Assembly (NCBI GenBank): GCA_028564925.1
Contig: CM053026.1
Location: forward strand, 134,279,155 to 134,343,154
Direction: 5' to 3'
DNA length: 64,000 nt
From: Lithobates sylvaticus
Lineage: Eukaryota; Chordata; Amphibia; Anura; Ranidae
Each line of letters opens with the position of its first letter. The stretch's first letter is position 1. Below are positions 10,441 to 22,835 of the stretch, piece by piece. Made by a program: the position numbers and the translations under genes. The notes beneath the pieces were generated by a model. That model was not told the DNA's origin. It ran no database searches and saw only the letters and a program-made list of their open reading frames with translations.

Positions 10441-10468
<28 letters not shown>
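10441..10468. repeat. (TA)n microsatellite
   Basis: About 13 TA dinucleotides immediately right of the 3' LTR. Confidence 0.95.
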
Positions 10469-10475
<7 letters not shown>

Positions 10476-12289
10476 TTAGCATTGACACGTATAGTAAATT
10501 AAGTAATTTATCGTAACCGTAAAGCTTAACTTTAAAAAAAAATAATAATAATAAACATGTTATATTTATCTGCTCTGTTGCATAGAACAGCCCAAACCTC
10601 CTGTTCTCGGGTCCCAGAGTTTAAATAAGCATGCAGCAAGTGAAATCAGAACTTCTAATCTACATATCTGTTGTGTATCAGTGACTTGGGAGGTGTTGAA
10701 TCATGACAGCCAGGATTCTCAAGGAGGTCAGCAATGGTAACTTCCATACTTCTCTCATGGCAGGTTTTCTTGAAATACCTTTCAAATAGAGATGTCAGCT
10801 TGCTTGCTGGAATGTTCTCATGTGCTGCAGGTACTTTTTTATTGTAGAAACACTCCTTTACATCTTATACAGTCTTGCTTTCTAGTCTATTTTTTGATGC
10901 TAGCACAATAACGTAGAGGAATTTATTGCATGGTTCTTTATTTTCAGCAAAGCAAAGGAAAGGATCAGATAGAGGGCAAAAGCAATATGAGATGTCTATA
11001 ATGCTTAAGAAAGTTAACAGATAAAATGTACATTCTAGTGTGCAGCTCAGGGAGTTGCATACCAAGTCCATTATCTTGTTAAGAGATAGTTCTTTTGTAC
11101 TTCCTTTTATTTCATTGGTGGCTACAACTCTAACAACACGTTGAAAGGTAGTGGACCTTTAAGGATCATTTTCAGTTTTCAAGTGTAATGTTATTATCTA
11201 TGGAGCATATGTTGCTGATGTACCACCTTCTGAATCAGAATTACTGTAGTTATGAAAGGTAACGTATGTTCTAGGATTGTAAAATGTCAATATATTTCAA
11301 GGAACAAGTGTTCTTAAAGCGTGCATGAAAAATACACCCAAGACTTTTGAACTGAGTTTATTTCAATAGATCTAAGTCTAAAAATACAAAGCTTTAAAAA
11401 TAAAAGCATATGGTGAAACTCCAGCATAGGTATTAGAACAAGAATTGTTACTAGCAAATAAGTAGAATATATGGTCTATGAACATATAGACAACTTTTTA
11501 TTTGTATATTTGTATTCTGGCATGCGGTAGCATCTCAGATCATGGACTTCCAACAGTTGTATTATGCAATGATTGTGTAGAGAGACTGATAATGCAGAAA
11601 AGTAATACAATAAAAAAAAAAAATGTATACATTTTTCAGGGTGTGGCATGACCACTCCACAGGGACATCAGAAACAGCAACTAGCTGGGGAAAGCAACAA
11701 GATATGGAAAGCATGAAAGAGTTTATACTTTCAGAGAACTTTTTATGGCATGCAACAGTATCACAGTTATTCGATTCACCCCCTTATTGGTTAGATTATT
11801 TTGCCATGGCTACTCAATGTATTGGTTTCAAATCATAGCATTTTCTGTAGCATACACTCCTTTTGGGAATCGGCTCTTGCTAGATTTATGTTTTTGGGTT
11901 AGATTAGTGTATTGAATAAACCTATGGATCTACTAATGTCAAGGCAGTATTAGCACAGCAGCAGCAAAAGCAATATTAGCACCTTGTCTCAGAGCATGAA
12001 TTAGACAATAAGTAAAACAGATTTTTTTTTCAATTATGTGAATGGGGCTTTTCAGCAGCTTCCATTCTTTTTTGACTTGTTACTGATTAGGAAAATTTTT
12101 AAAACAGAGTTTTTTATATGTATTTATTAATTTACAGATATTGAAAATTTGTATATGGGAATTGCTTAGAGGTGCTGTCAGCTAGTCATGGTTTAATGAT
12201 TAGTATAAGGAATATAACTGAATCTGTCCAATTATGTGAATTTAAAGTGGCTGAAAACCTCTGGAATGAAAATATAAACAAAGCATATC
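10469..12289. other. Spacer without recognised gene
   Basis: AT-rich DNA. About 10505-10620 (AACATGTTATATTTATCTGC) resembles the start of the TTAA repeat at 54093. Otherwise I see only short ORFs with no family resemblance. Confidence 0.5.
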
Positions 12290-12299
12290 CTTCTATAAT

Positions 12300-12597
12300 G
12301 TGTATGGGTTGTGCATTTGGGGTGTGTATTTTCCCTTCAACTCAGGTCTCAGGTTATACTCAGCTCCCTGCTTTATGCTGTGCAGCGTGTGACAGCAGAT
12401 CCTCACCAACTGCTTCTGGACTCTGGAAGCACAGATATGCTGTCTAAATTCTGTACTTTGAATAGCTGTAGAGAAGTTAGGGCTGCAGATAAACAGGTAC
12501 GGCTTATGTAGAAGATGTTGTTTAATCTCTGTAAATCACCTAAGGCTGGTCACTTCACTGGGTTTATGTAAGGGTTTACAACCATTTTAAACAGTGG
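12300..12597 (+). mobile_element. TTAA-type MITE sharing sequence with 42029-42340
   Basis: The blocks GCAGATAAACAGGTACGGC, CTTATGTAGAAGA, AATCTCTGTAAATCACCTA and TTTACAACCATTTTAA occur in the same order, on the opposite strand, at 42029-42170. It ends at a TTAA (12592-12595). The left end is not defined. Confidence 0.55.
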
Positions 12598-13489
12598 TTG
12601 GTCTAAGAAAAACAGCACAGAAAAGTGTACCTTAATCCATCAAGGCAATACATATTTGAGGGGGATATGCAATAATCTCAGGTGCCCCTGGAAGCCATCT
12701 GCAGATTATGAGTCTAATAAGTGACTACACATATTGTAGATGCAGTTTTCCAAGTGGTGAAATGGCCAGGGGGATAACATTGCTGATTCAGCATGGCTGT
12801 TCTTTTCTGCTTTTTTCAAACCAAATTATGTAACATTATGGCGCTAAGGTTGATCAATCACAACATCATCCTGCAAAAAACGTATGTGCTATGGCTGTTA
12901 CTATTTCTAATTGCTGTTTTGTAATTTTTTAAATCCCCCGGTACTGTAAACAGAAGATGCATTTTGATTTGCTATCAGTATGTAGTTCTTGAACTGCATT
13001 GGTCAATGCACGTTCAGAACCAAACTAAAACAATGTTAAAAGTAATCAAACAAATGTAAGCAATAAAAACATATATTAATGGTTCAATAAGAGTTTGTGA
13101 TTGATACAAATATGGAACCTACTGTATGTTGTTAATCTGATAGCAGTCATAGTATATTGCAGGAAAAAAACAACATAAACTTCCTATATTGTAATACCAC
13201 ACCACAATATTTTGTCATACATAATCTAAACCCAACACTGATCACTGATACTACAAGTCAATAACAAAGGTGTCAAATGCACAGAATGTCTTAGTTGGGC
13301 TGTCCTGGCACTTGTTTGTATTTTATGTGTAGTGAAAACCCATTGGGAGGAAAGACCTGGGTATGAACTTGAGGGGCTTACTGTTGGCTATGAAGGGTGC
13401 CAGAGAATGGCACATCTGGGTCTAAGCCATGAAGGTGATTAACGCTGACGGCAGCATCATATGTGATACATGGTGGTGAATTCTAATCT
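12598..13489. other. Spacer without recognised gene
   Basis: No coding signal, terminal repeat or RNA gene recognised. Confidence 0.5.
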
Positions 13490-14118
13490 ATGAATGCCAA
13501 CTAAACAGTTGCTAAAAAGAGGTCAATTCGTGAGTAGGTGTTGTGACGCGGCGAAAGGAAGGTAAAGTCTCTCTCGCTCGCATGACAACACCTCCAAACA
13601 TCATACAAATCGTTGTTAGTAATAAATTTGTCCAAAGGGGACGCATGGCGTTTATTGCAAGCAGTAGAGTCTAGAGAATAATCTGGCACCAGGTTAAAGT
13701 CTCCACATATTAGTAAATGAGCCTTCTGCAGTTTGCGTGCTTCACGGAGTGTTTTCCTGAGAAAGGGCATTTGACCCATGTTTGGAGCATATATGGAGAC
13801 CAAGGTGTATTGGACATTGTTCATAGAGCAGATCAAAATGATGAAGCAACCTTCAGGGTCTATTACACTGTGGTGCAGTTGAAAGGACACGGTATCCTTA
13901 ATAGCGATCATAACCCCTATTTGCTTTTTATGGTAAGAGGAGTGGTATATAAGAGGAAAGTGCCTGTTTAAACATTTTGGAGTGGCATCAGCGGCAAGTG
14001 GGTTTCTTGGACGCAGAGGACGTCGCAGTTCTGAGAGAAGCTGTTAACCCAAAGTAGATGCTCGTTTAACTGGGTGATTGAGACCCTTCGCATTTAGAGA
14101 GAGAATTGTGATGCCCAT
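13490..14118 (-). pseudogene. L1/Tx1 ORF2 endonuclease domain, decayed
   Basis: On the minus strand ORF2 starts MGITILSLNAKGLNHPVKRA at 14118-14060 and continues, with frame changes, through CVQETHLP to the long open segment 13911-13501, which includes LICGDFNLV and the final SRIDLFLATV. These are apurinic-type endonuclease motifs (QETH, GDFN, S-R-ID) used by L1-clade LINEs to nick target DNA. The reverse transcriptase that should follow is missing, so the fragment is 3'-truncated. It matches the start of ORF2 at 17955 (MGIKIVSINSKGLIHLVKRS). Confidence 0.85.
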
Positions 14119-15225
14119 ATTGGGAGCAACTGGTGGTGGGTGCAGGTGTAGAGGTCACTTACAGTTCGTCGGTCTACGATCAGGAGACAGATATCTCGGA
14201 TGTGCTGGATGTGAAGGTGAGCGGACACAGCTGATGAGATCTGCTGGGATGAAGGCTGTTGATTAGGCGGTGGACAGGTGGGTCGTAGCAACAAATTCTT
14301 CGGTGATGTTGGACGAGAAGGTTAGTTTAGTGATGAAGAGTTCCGCCCTGGCGGGGCTGTTGAGTTCTGCTAGGACAGAATACAAGTTAGTGCAACAATG
14401 GTAATTAGTAATTGCGATGTATTTGACCACTATCGTGGAAAGAGAACAATTAGCCTCAAAATATAAGAAATGAACTGGAGGGGAGATGGAGAAAAAAAAG
14501 AAAAAAAAAAAATTTGAAGTTCGATGTCAGTTAGCAATTACTGACAGCTAGGTAGATCAGTGTAGTGTTGCCCCAATTGGGCGACTGACCAGAGTATGGG
14601 GGAAAAGTTCGGCAAGCAGGTGACGGTGACCAAGCCCAGACCGGACCGTGGGCTAGAGGCCTGCCGTAGTTTGCGGGCAGGTGAGTCAGTGCATTTTGTT
14701 TTTGGTTTTAGCTTGTTCCGATCCAAAGGAGAAGGGGTTCAGCTTATCATGAGGTTGCTGTAGGGTTATGAGGGGGGTTCGGGTATAATACCCCAGGAGT
14801 GCAGCAATTTCATTACCACCCTCCAGTGTGGAGATGGAATGAGGGATTCCGTTGTGGGTGACCAGGATTGTAGCTGGATGACGCCATTTTGTACCACTAT
14901 TTTGTGGTTGTTGAGTGCTTTGGTGATTGTTTGAGTTGCCTCCGCATTTGGAGGGTGTATTGGGATAAGTCGGCGTATAGTTGAATATCTGAGTAAGGCG
15001 GTGGTAGCGGCGATAATTCTCTGGCCTTTTGAAGAATTTGCTCTTTGGCCTGGTATAAAAGTGCACACCTCAGAAGTACATCTCTGGGTATATCTGCTTC
15101 CAAATGCAATTGTAAAGAGATAAAACAGAACATGGTGCTGGCGTATCCGTGGAGCTCTTTGGGCTGTACAGATTCAGGGACCCCCCTAAATTTTATATTA
15201 TTGCGCCTGGAGCGGTCCTTGAGAT
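14119..15225 (-). pseudogene. L1 ORF1 region of the same fragment, decayed
   Basis: Minus-strand segments DIPRDVLLRCALLYQAKEQI and LQKARELSPLPPPYSDIQLYADLSQYTLQMRR (split here over 15090-14950) correspond to the C-terminal, RNA-binding part of L1 ORF1 proteins; compare VLLRVHFYSTKDQILRKSRT at 17222. Downstream text (HNGIPHSISTLEGGNEIAAL) matches the ORF1 tail of the 16329 element as well. The 5' end stops at 15225 against a short AT-rich duplication, so the coiled-coil N-terminus is missing. Confidence 0.75.
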
Positions 15226-15410
15226 TTTAATAATAAAGTTTTATTATTATTTTTTTTTTAAATAATATATAAGAAAATTGATTGATCAGGGTAGTAAAGT
15301 TAGACATTGCAATTGTAAAGAAAAAACACAGATGTGAGTGTATTTTATAGTGGCTTTGGATTTTAATAAAAAGTTATTATTATTTTTTTTTTAAATAATA
15401 TATAATATGT
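15222..15410. repeat. Local AT-rich duplication
   Basis: The string TTATTATTATTTTTTTTTTA with AAATAATATATAA occurs at about 15240-15270 and again at about 15375-15405, roughly 135 bp apart, each preceded by GATTTTAATAA. It reads as a short tandem duplication at the edge of the L1 fragment. Confidence 0.6.
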
Positions 15411-16129
15411 ATTCTTGCATTATCTTAGAAATTCTGAGAGTTAAAATTGAAGTCTAAAGATGGAGTGGAAAAAATATAAGAAAAGATTGTTCTAAGAAAG
15501 TGCATTTGGCCTGAATTTGCAAAAAGATCATTTAACTCTGTGAGTTTAGAAACAATCACATGTTTTGGGCACAATTTATCTTCATGTAGGGTGCACATGA
15601 TGTGTAGGAATACAAAAATAAAATAGAAGCCCAGTCGAAACCACCACACATTCCCCCCTGGGATCTCTATAACAAGGATCCCCTCCTAATTGCCACAACA
15701 GGTCTGCAGACTTGAGAATCTAAGCAGACAATAGAGACCCAGAAAGGTACAATTGTGCTCATAAGTTTACATACCCTGGCAGAATTTATGATTGCTTGGC
15801 CATTTTTCAGAGAATATGAAAAATAACAAAAACATTTTTCACTCATGGTTAGTGTTTGGCTAAAGCCGTTTATTATCAATCAACTGTGCTTACTCTTTTT
15901 AAATCATAATGGCAACAGAAACTACCCAAATGACCCTAATCAAAAGTTTAGACACCCTGGTGATTTTGGCCTGATAACATGCTGAATGGTTATTAAAGGT
16001 AACCATCCTTACCTGTGATCTGTTTGCTTGTAATTAGTGTGTGTATAAAGGGTCAGTGCATCTCTGTATTCATGACAGACCCTTGAATCTTTCATCAAGT
16101 GCTGCACTGATGTTTCTGGATTCTGAGTC

Positions 16130-16318
16130 ATGGGGAAAGCAAAATAATCATCAAAGGATCTGCAGGAAAAGGTAGTTGAACTGTAGAAAGCAGGAAAGAG
16201 ATATAAAAAGATATCCAAGGAATTTAGAATGCCAATCAGCAGTGTTCAAACTCTAATAAAGAAGTGGAAAATCAGGGGTTCTGATGAAACCAAACCACGG
16301 TCAGGTAGACCAACTAAA
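16130..16318 (+). pseudogene. Tc1 transposase, N-terminal DNA-binding part
   Basis: From the ATG at 16130 the frame reads MGKAK, stop, SSKDLQEKVVEL, stop, KAGKRYKKISKEFRMPISSV, QTLIKKWKIRGS, and ends KPRSGRPTKIS at the L1 insertion. This is the first helix-turn-helix (paired-like) domain of Tc1 transposases, ending in the conserved GRP(R/T)K linker. Two in-frame stops (a TAA and a TAG) inactivate it independently of the insertion. The continuation, ISATTARKIVQDAKKSP, is found at 24203 onward. Confidence 0.9.
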
Positions 16319-16430
16319 ATTTCAGCCATGGGGGCATGGCTTGTGTACGCTGCGGAATGGCTGCCTGAACGTGGAGCTCCGGAGCAATAAGGGGGAACAC
16401 AGTGCCTGAGACCCTCTCCACACGGCCACA

Positions 16431-17614
16431 ATGACACAGCACCCGGGCTTGAACCACCCCACACACCCGATGATGTCGTGGAAGAGAAAAGAGAGTCGCA
16501 AACCAAAAAAAATGACTAAATTCTTCCTTAAGCCTTCACGTGGTGGCGGTAAAGATGGAGCCGTCTCCTCGGCCCCCGCTGCCACTTACAGCTACACTGA
16601 CCTGCCAGATGAATACCCACCTACAGAAGGAACTGCAATACCCACTCGGTCTCTCCTACATCCAGCTCTCCTTGCACCAGCCCAGCCAAAGCCAAGATGA
16701 GGCTGGACTGTGAGCAGCCAGGTGAGTCACGATGATTGCCCTTCACTTCCTCATAACACTCTCTGTGCCTCTATCGCTTCTTTCCCCACAAACAATCAAC
16801 CTGTTATGGACAAATTGCTAAAAGACATGTTGGTGTCCCTGCAACAATCACTCCACACAGACTTTACCTCTATGACCCAAAAATTCTCTGCTGAGGCTTC
16901 TGCTCTGGGGGAATAAGTAAACATGGTTGAGAATGCTGTTAGTAATATTATCACCACTGTCAATGATTTAGCGGATGCAAATGAGGAAAGCGCAGAGGAA
17001 AGACAATGGCTGTGAGCAAAAATTGCAGACATGGAGGACTGCTCCAGGCACAATAATTTAAAATTGCGAGGAATTCCCGAATCAGTACCATCTCCAGAGC
17101 TAAAACAATACACTACTGACATGTTTTGGGCACTACTCCCTGACATCTCGCCTATTAAGATTACCATTGACTGTATTCACGCATCCCAAAACTTGCATTC
17201 CTCCCAGACACCATTCCTAGAGACGTGCTCTTGAGGGTGCACTTCTACTCAACCAAAGATCAAATACTGAGAAAGTCCAGAACCCTAGAGAAACTTCTTG
17301 AACCCTACGAAAACATACATATATATGTTGATTTATCCAAATTTACTATGGATCTTAGACTTCAACTAAATACCATAATTAAGGCCTTACGTAACCATAA
17401 TATTGGTTACAAATGGGGTCACCCAACCAAACTGTCAATACACAGAAATGGGAAAACATTCACCATCACGACACTTGATGCCGGCCTCACTCTAATCAAT
17501 GAATGGGGAACCATTCCTGACCCTCCTCCTCCTCCTATGGGCCCGCGGAAACCACTGGGCCAAACTCTACCTCTGTGGCACAAATCCAATCATACCTTTA
17601 ATCCCAAGTTCTGA
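16431..17614 (+). pseudogene. L1 ORF1 protein, decayed
   Basis: ORF1 of L1 elements is an RNA-binding chaperone that coats the element transcript. Segments visible in order: a basic N-terminus (SWKRKESRKPKKMTKFFL, 16461), a central part with TSMTQKFSAEASALGE (about 16860-16914), the RRM-like segment NNLKLRGIPESVPSPELKQY (about 17051-17110) and the C-terminal domain VLLRVHFYSTKDQILRKSRT to GKTFTITTLDAGLTLINEWG (17222-17510). The frame is broken at least three times. A proline run (PPPPP) follows. Confidence 0.85.
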
Positions 17615-17954
17615 TGGGTCTCCCACCTTCAATATCCTAACAACAAAATCCCCCTCTGGTTGCCCTGCGGCAGCAGCATCTAACCAGTTTGGATTAAATC
17701 CCCCACTACATGCTATGCAGCTAAGTACCAAAAGTCACAGCTGCTTATTTTTTGTTTTGTTTACCTATTTTACAGTTTACTTTTCCAGTATCTCTTCCCC
17801 CAGTCTACACCTCGCCCCCAGCACTGTACTACCCCTCATCAGAAAAGATGGAACTTGAAATAGAGCACAGCTTACCAGCACACCCTACCTCCAGCAGAGA
17901 ATTCCACCTAAGAACTGTGAGTATGATTACCAACCAACACACCCATACCACACC

Positions 17955-20590
17955 ATGGGTATCAAAATAGTATCTATAAACTCTAAAGGCCTCATCCACC
18001 TGGTCAAAAGGTCTTCCTTTTGGCAAACAGCACTAAACTTGAGATGTGATATCATCTGTTCCCAAGAGACACACTTTAAAGATACTGCAATCCCCTCGTT
18101 CCAACATAAAGCTTTTCTTAAAATCTTCCTAGCCTGTAGCCCTGAGAAAAAGAGGGGAGTTCTGATCACCTTTAGGAATACAGTTGATGTACAAATAAAA
18201 GAACAAATTTCAGACCCTAACGGCCTCTATCTGATACTGGAATGCACGCTCAACGCTGGCCTATACACACTGGTTTTCCTGTATGCTCTGAACTCCCGAC
18301 AAGTCTAATTCTTAAACAAGCTAATGAAAAGAGGAAGTAAGTGTCAAAAAGATTCCCCAATCTTATGTGGAGACTTTAAAATGACTCACCATAAGCACCT
18401 TGACACTTCCAATAGGAAACTGAGACATACTTCCCTGATTCAACACTTTTAAAACCAACAACCTCTAAGCTATATGGAGATGCCTCCACACATCTGAGAA
18501 GGACTTTACATTTCACTCGACAGCACACAACTCGTATTCAAGAATTGACTACTTCTTAACAGACAAATGGCTTCTTCAATGAACTTCAGAAACAACCATA
18601 GACCCGATCTCATGGTCAGTTCATGCTCCAATTATCTCACCACACCTCCGCCAAGATGTGGAGGTTTCTCATGCAGTCATCCCCATATGCAGAGGAAATT
18701 CAGAGCCAACTAGACAAATTATTCTTGCATAACAATGGAACGGTAGAGAAAGCTGCCACCTTATGGATGGCACACAAAGCAAAGCGAATTGATGAGGTCC
18801 TTACACTGATCAATTCTACTGAGTCCCTAAACAAAAGATCACCTTCCCACACCCTCTACTTAAAACTCCTGGCCCTAAGGCAAGAATTCAGATCCCTCCT
18901 GCTCCATTGCTACAAAAAAACTCAGCGAAGGCTGAAAGCCCTCTCATACTCCACCAACAATAAAGCAGGTAAACGTATGGCACTACGCCTTCAGGACCAC
19001 CGTACTAAAGCTAAGATCCCGTTTATTCTTCACCACAACACCAAATCTAAAATCATCGACCCACCAGGGATAGCCAATGCGTTTAGTAACTACTATGAAC
19101 CTCTATACAACTTAAAAAATTATGCCACCACTCCCCAGTCTTCTCCAGCCAATATCCACAATTTCCTCTCCCACATAAATCTACCAAGTCTCTCCAATGA
19201 CCAACTGACGGAACTTAACTCCCCCATCACTATCCAAGAACTACTCCAACACATTGAATCCCTTCCTAATTGTAAATCAACTGGTCCTGATGGGCTCCCA
19301 GGAGAATACCATAAACAGTTTAAAGACACTTTGGCCCCCATCTCTCTGTGACCTCTTCAATGAAGCTGCCTCCTCCTCCTCATTTCCTCAGGAAATGCTG
19401 AAGGCTTTAGTCCTGGCTTTACCTAAACCTGGGAAAGACCCAACAACCCCTGGAAACTTTAGGCTGATATCCCTGCTCAAAGCAGACCTCAAATTGTACT
19501 CACAAGTTATTGCATCCTGGTTAATGTCTATCATTCCCTCAGTCATAGATAGAGACCAAGCAGGGTTCATCAGAGGACTTCAATCCTCTGATGCTACTAA
19601 GCGCATGATCAATATAATCCACATGGCACAAATCTCTGTAACGCCTTCTCTGCTCCTCTCATTGGATGCGGAGAAGGCATTCAATAGAGTTCATTGGGGA
19701 TATCTTAGAGCCGTACTTACCAAATTTTGATTCTCAGATCTGATCCTATCAGCCATTGTGGCCCTATACACAGTCCCTACATCCAATGTATATGTGGCAG
19801 AAATGCTGTCATCCCCATTTTCTATCCTCCACTTTCTCCACTCATATGTGACCTAGCCATGGAGCCCTTAGCAGAACATATAAGGGCCTACAATCTGATC
19901 GCAGGCTTTCTTGTGGGGAAAAGGGAGAACAAAATCAGCCTTTTCGCTGATGACGTCAAATTGATGTTATCAAACCCCCATTATTCTCTAGTGACAGCTT
20001 ATTCTCTACTAAACAAATTTAGTGAAATATCCTACTACAGAGTAAATGCCTTGAAATCTCATATTTTGAATATGTGCATAAATAGTGTCACCCAAGACCT
20101 TTTAGCTATCCAATTTCCATTCCAGTGGTCAGAAACAGGCATATCTTACCTAGGGATTACCCTAACAAAAAACCCAGACAATCTGTTCCAAACAAACTAT
20201 ATTCCTTTCAAACAACAAATTCTCCCAATCCCTAGAGCAAATTTCTAGACATTAATTTTCTTGGGCCAGCAGGCTTAGCGGCGTTCAAAATTACAACTCT
20301 CCCTCAACTTTTATACATGTTCAGATTGCTCTCTGCCCCCACCCCTTGCTCCTACTTAAACTCCCTACAGTCCCTACTAACCAACTATATTTGGAAAGGC
20401 AAAAAAAACAGAATTGCTTGGACTTGGCTAACCAAACACAGAGAAGTGGGCGGTTCAGGATTAGCAGATATAACTGATTACTACCAAGCCACCGTGCTTG
20501 CACAACTCAGAATGGTTCCTACCTGAAGCACAATCTTTATGGGGCAAACTAGAAAGCCAATCAGTCCCTAGTAAAAACCTAAAACTGTGG
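17955..20590 (+). pseudogene. L1 ORF2: endonuclease and reverse transcriptase, decayed
   Basis: Starts MGIKIVSINSKGLIHLVKRS at 17955 with the endonuclease motif ICSQETHFKD (18055). A linker follows (18623-19100), then reverse transcriptase blocks NCKSTGPDGLPGEY (19270), LPKPGKDPTTPGNFRLISLL (19420), SLDAEKAFNRVHWGYL (19660) and the catalytic FADD (ISLFADDVKLML, about 19935). The thumb and WKGKKNRIAWTWL segment run to about 20510. Frameshifts split it into at least six pieces. The cysteine-rich C-terminus is absent, replaced from about 20595 by hAT-derived sequence. Confidence 0.9.
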
Positions 20591-20594
20591 CTCC

Positions 20595-22455
20595 TCAGAG
20601 GGCAAGCAAGCTCTGTGTCTACAGTCAACAGTGCTGGTCATGGACACGGTGCATCCTCAGCACGTGGCCGCGGGGCACGCTTGTCCTTTTTTCTGCAGCT
20701 GGCCATGTTATTGAGCCACAACATGCAGAAGAGTTGGTGGAATGGATAACAAAAGCCCTCATCATCCTCCTCATCCTCTGTCACCCAGGCTCAGAGTAGT
20801 TTGCCTGCCAATGCAGCCGCCAAAGTGGTCTATTCCATCGGCTCCATGTCAACAGTCACTCCTTTCCTAGCCCCACCATTATGCACGGAGGAGTCCTCCG
20901 AACTATTCGACCACAATGTCGGGTACATGCTGCAGGAGGATGCGCAGGGTTTTGAAGGCTCCGATGATGGTACCCAGGTTGAGGAAGGGAGTAACGGGAG
21001 CCTAGAGAGAGGGGTGCCAAAAAACTGGCAGTCATGATCCCCAAGCTGCAGCATACTGCCAAGTTTGCTCCAGTGATGCTTCACCATCTCCTTCGCATGC
21101 TACGCAGACTCATCCCCTTCATCCCGGAAAAGGAAAAATCGGTAGTAGTAGGAACGATCATCAATTCGCCTTCAAATTGTCCAAAACACAGCAGCAAGAT
21201 TAGTCACTGGAAAGAAACCCTGGGAATCCATCTCCCCATCCCTAAGGATCCTCCATTGGCTCAAGGTAAAAGACAGGATCACATTCAAGATCCTCTGCCT
21301 CACCCACAAATGTACACAAGGAAATGCGCCTCAATACCTTTGTGAGAAAATAAAAAAATACATACCAAATCGCAGCCTTCGATCAACAAACCAAAATCGC
21401 CTTCTCATCCCCAAAGCCCGCTACAAATCGAAGGGAGAACGAAGATTCGCAGTACAGGGACCCCGGCTATGGAATGCTCTACCAAACAACATCCGCATGG
21501 AAGAAAACCATCAGGCCTTCAGGAAAAAACTCAAGACCCACCTCTTCTAAACATGGCATCACAACAAGAGCAGACAAGCGCCTAGAGGCGATTCAGTTCG
21601 CAGTTGTAGCGCTATACAAATCATTCATTCATTCAGTGATGAGGAGGGAGGGGATGATGAGGTCAGTGACTCTACTTGGGTGCCTGATAGAAGAGAGGAG
21701 GAGAAGGAGCCACATCTCCAACGAGGCAGGATGCCCTCCAGGGGGCAGCTTAAGGGCAGCCACCCTATTGCATCACACCGCAGAGCTAAGCAGGTGCAGG
21801 GTGCTGCTGACTCCCCAAATATTTTGAAAAGGTCTTTGGTGTGGGCCTTTTTTGACACATGTGCAGCAAATCGCACCATTGCTGTTTGCAACATATGTCT
21901 GAAGCGTATAAAGCGTGGCCAAAACAGCAGCTGCTTGGGCACCACATGCTTGACCAGACATATGACAACCTCCAATGCAGTCTGTTGGCAACAGCACTTA
22001 AAAAACACACATCAAAGAACAAAGTGGACCTCTCCTTGCTCCTCATCAGCTGGGATCTCCAACCCCACTATACCTCCAGTCCTCTCAGAAACCTGCACTG
22101 AGAGGAATGAAGGTATAGAAATAGGTGTCCCAAGTACTTGCGGCCAATCTGCTAGCGGGACACCAACATCTGATTTTAGCAGGCAAATTTCCCTACTTCA
22201 GTTGCTAAACCGTCAAAAGAAATTCCGGCCCAGCCATCCACATGCTCAGCGTCTGAATGCTAGCTTGGCCAAATTGCTAGCACTACAACTGGTGCCTTTT
22301 CAGATGGTAGACTCTGCTCCCTTTCGTGAATTTGTGGAATGTGCGGTACCTCAGTGGCAGTTTCCCGAACGCCATTTCTTTTCACGGAAGGCCATTCTGG
22401 CTCTCTACCAGCATATGGAAGGCAATGTCTTTCAATTCGGCCAGTTCAATAGCTG
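20595..22455 (+). pseudogene. hAT transposase fragment (N-terminal half) inside L1
   Basis: Same family as 34225-38603. Segments: low-complexity N-terminus (SSARGRGARLSFF, 20655), EPQHAEELVEWITK (20715), acidic region (EESSELFDHNVGYMLQEDAQ, 20890), then after a LINE insertion DDEVSDSTWVPDRREEEK (21655), the BED finger with VCNICLKRIKRG ... CLTRHMTTSNAVCWQQHL (21885-21995), and SLAKLLALQLVPFQMVDSAP with FREFVECAVPQWQFPERHFF (22260-22380). It ends abruptly at FGQFNSW near 22455. No hAT termini flank it, and no duplication was found, so how it entered the L1 is unclear. BED domains bind DNA as part of transposase end recognition. Confidence 0.85.
21079..21633 (+). mobile_element. L2-type LINE 3' end inserted in the hAT fragment
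   Basis: Flanked by CAGTGATG (21071-21078 and 21634-21641). It encodes the end of an L2-clade reverse transcriptase: LRRLIPFIPEKEKSVVV, then (after an internal break) RLQIVQNTAARLVTGKKPWE, ILHWLKVKDRITFKILCLTH, PNRSLRSTNQNRLLIPKARY and GPRLWNALPNNI ... FRKKLKTHLF, followed by a stop. The 3' UTR has GTAGCGCTATACAAATC and a tail of (ATTC)n, the classic L2 ending. It is 5'-truncated as usual for LINEs. With one stop only at the normal end, it is better preserved than its host. Confidence 0.92.
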
Positions 22456-22598
22456 GTCAACAAATTAATGGAAAAACAAGAGCACTATGCTGGAGCGTTC
22501 CCAGACTAAGCTTTAGCATAGACTTTAGCATAGTCTGGGAATGCTCCAGCCTAGTGTTCTTGTTTTTCCATTAATTTGATGACCAGCTATTGAACTGG
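22441..22598. repeat. 158-bp hairpin, arms about 68 bp
   Basis: The left arm (22441-22508: CCAGTTCAATAGCTGGTC ... CCCAGACTA) is the near-perfect complement of the right arm (22531-22598: TAGTCTGGGAATGCTCC ... TATTGAACTGG), with a spacer of about 22 bases. Its left edge overlaps the last recognisable hAT codons. No target duplication is visible. It may be an inverted duplication made at a repair or template-switch event. Confidence 0.85.
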
Positions 22599-22777
22599 CA
22601 GAATTCAATTTTTCTGGTACAACACTGCTACTTAGCATTCTTGGAGACTTGAGGCTCCGTCGCTCTTCAATGTGGCTTGTGCACTATTTCAATAAGGATA
22701 CTTAAAGTGTGAGTATCGTTCTTATCTCCTGTTCTTGACATGTTCTGCTATGTTTATACAACATTTATCGCACCAAG

Positions 22778-22833
<56 letters not shown>
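22778..22833. repeat. (TA)n microsatellite
   Basis: About 28 TA dinucleotides in the L1 3' region. Confidence 0.95.
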
Positions 22834-22835
<2 letters not shown>

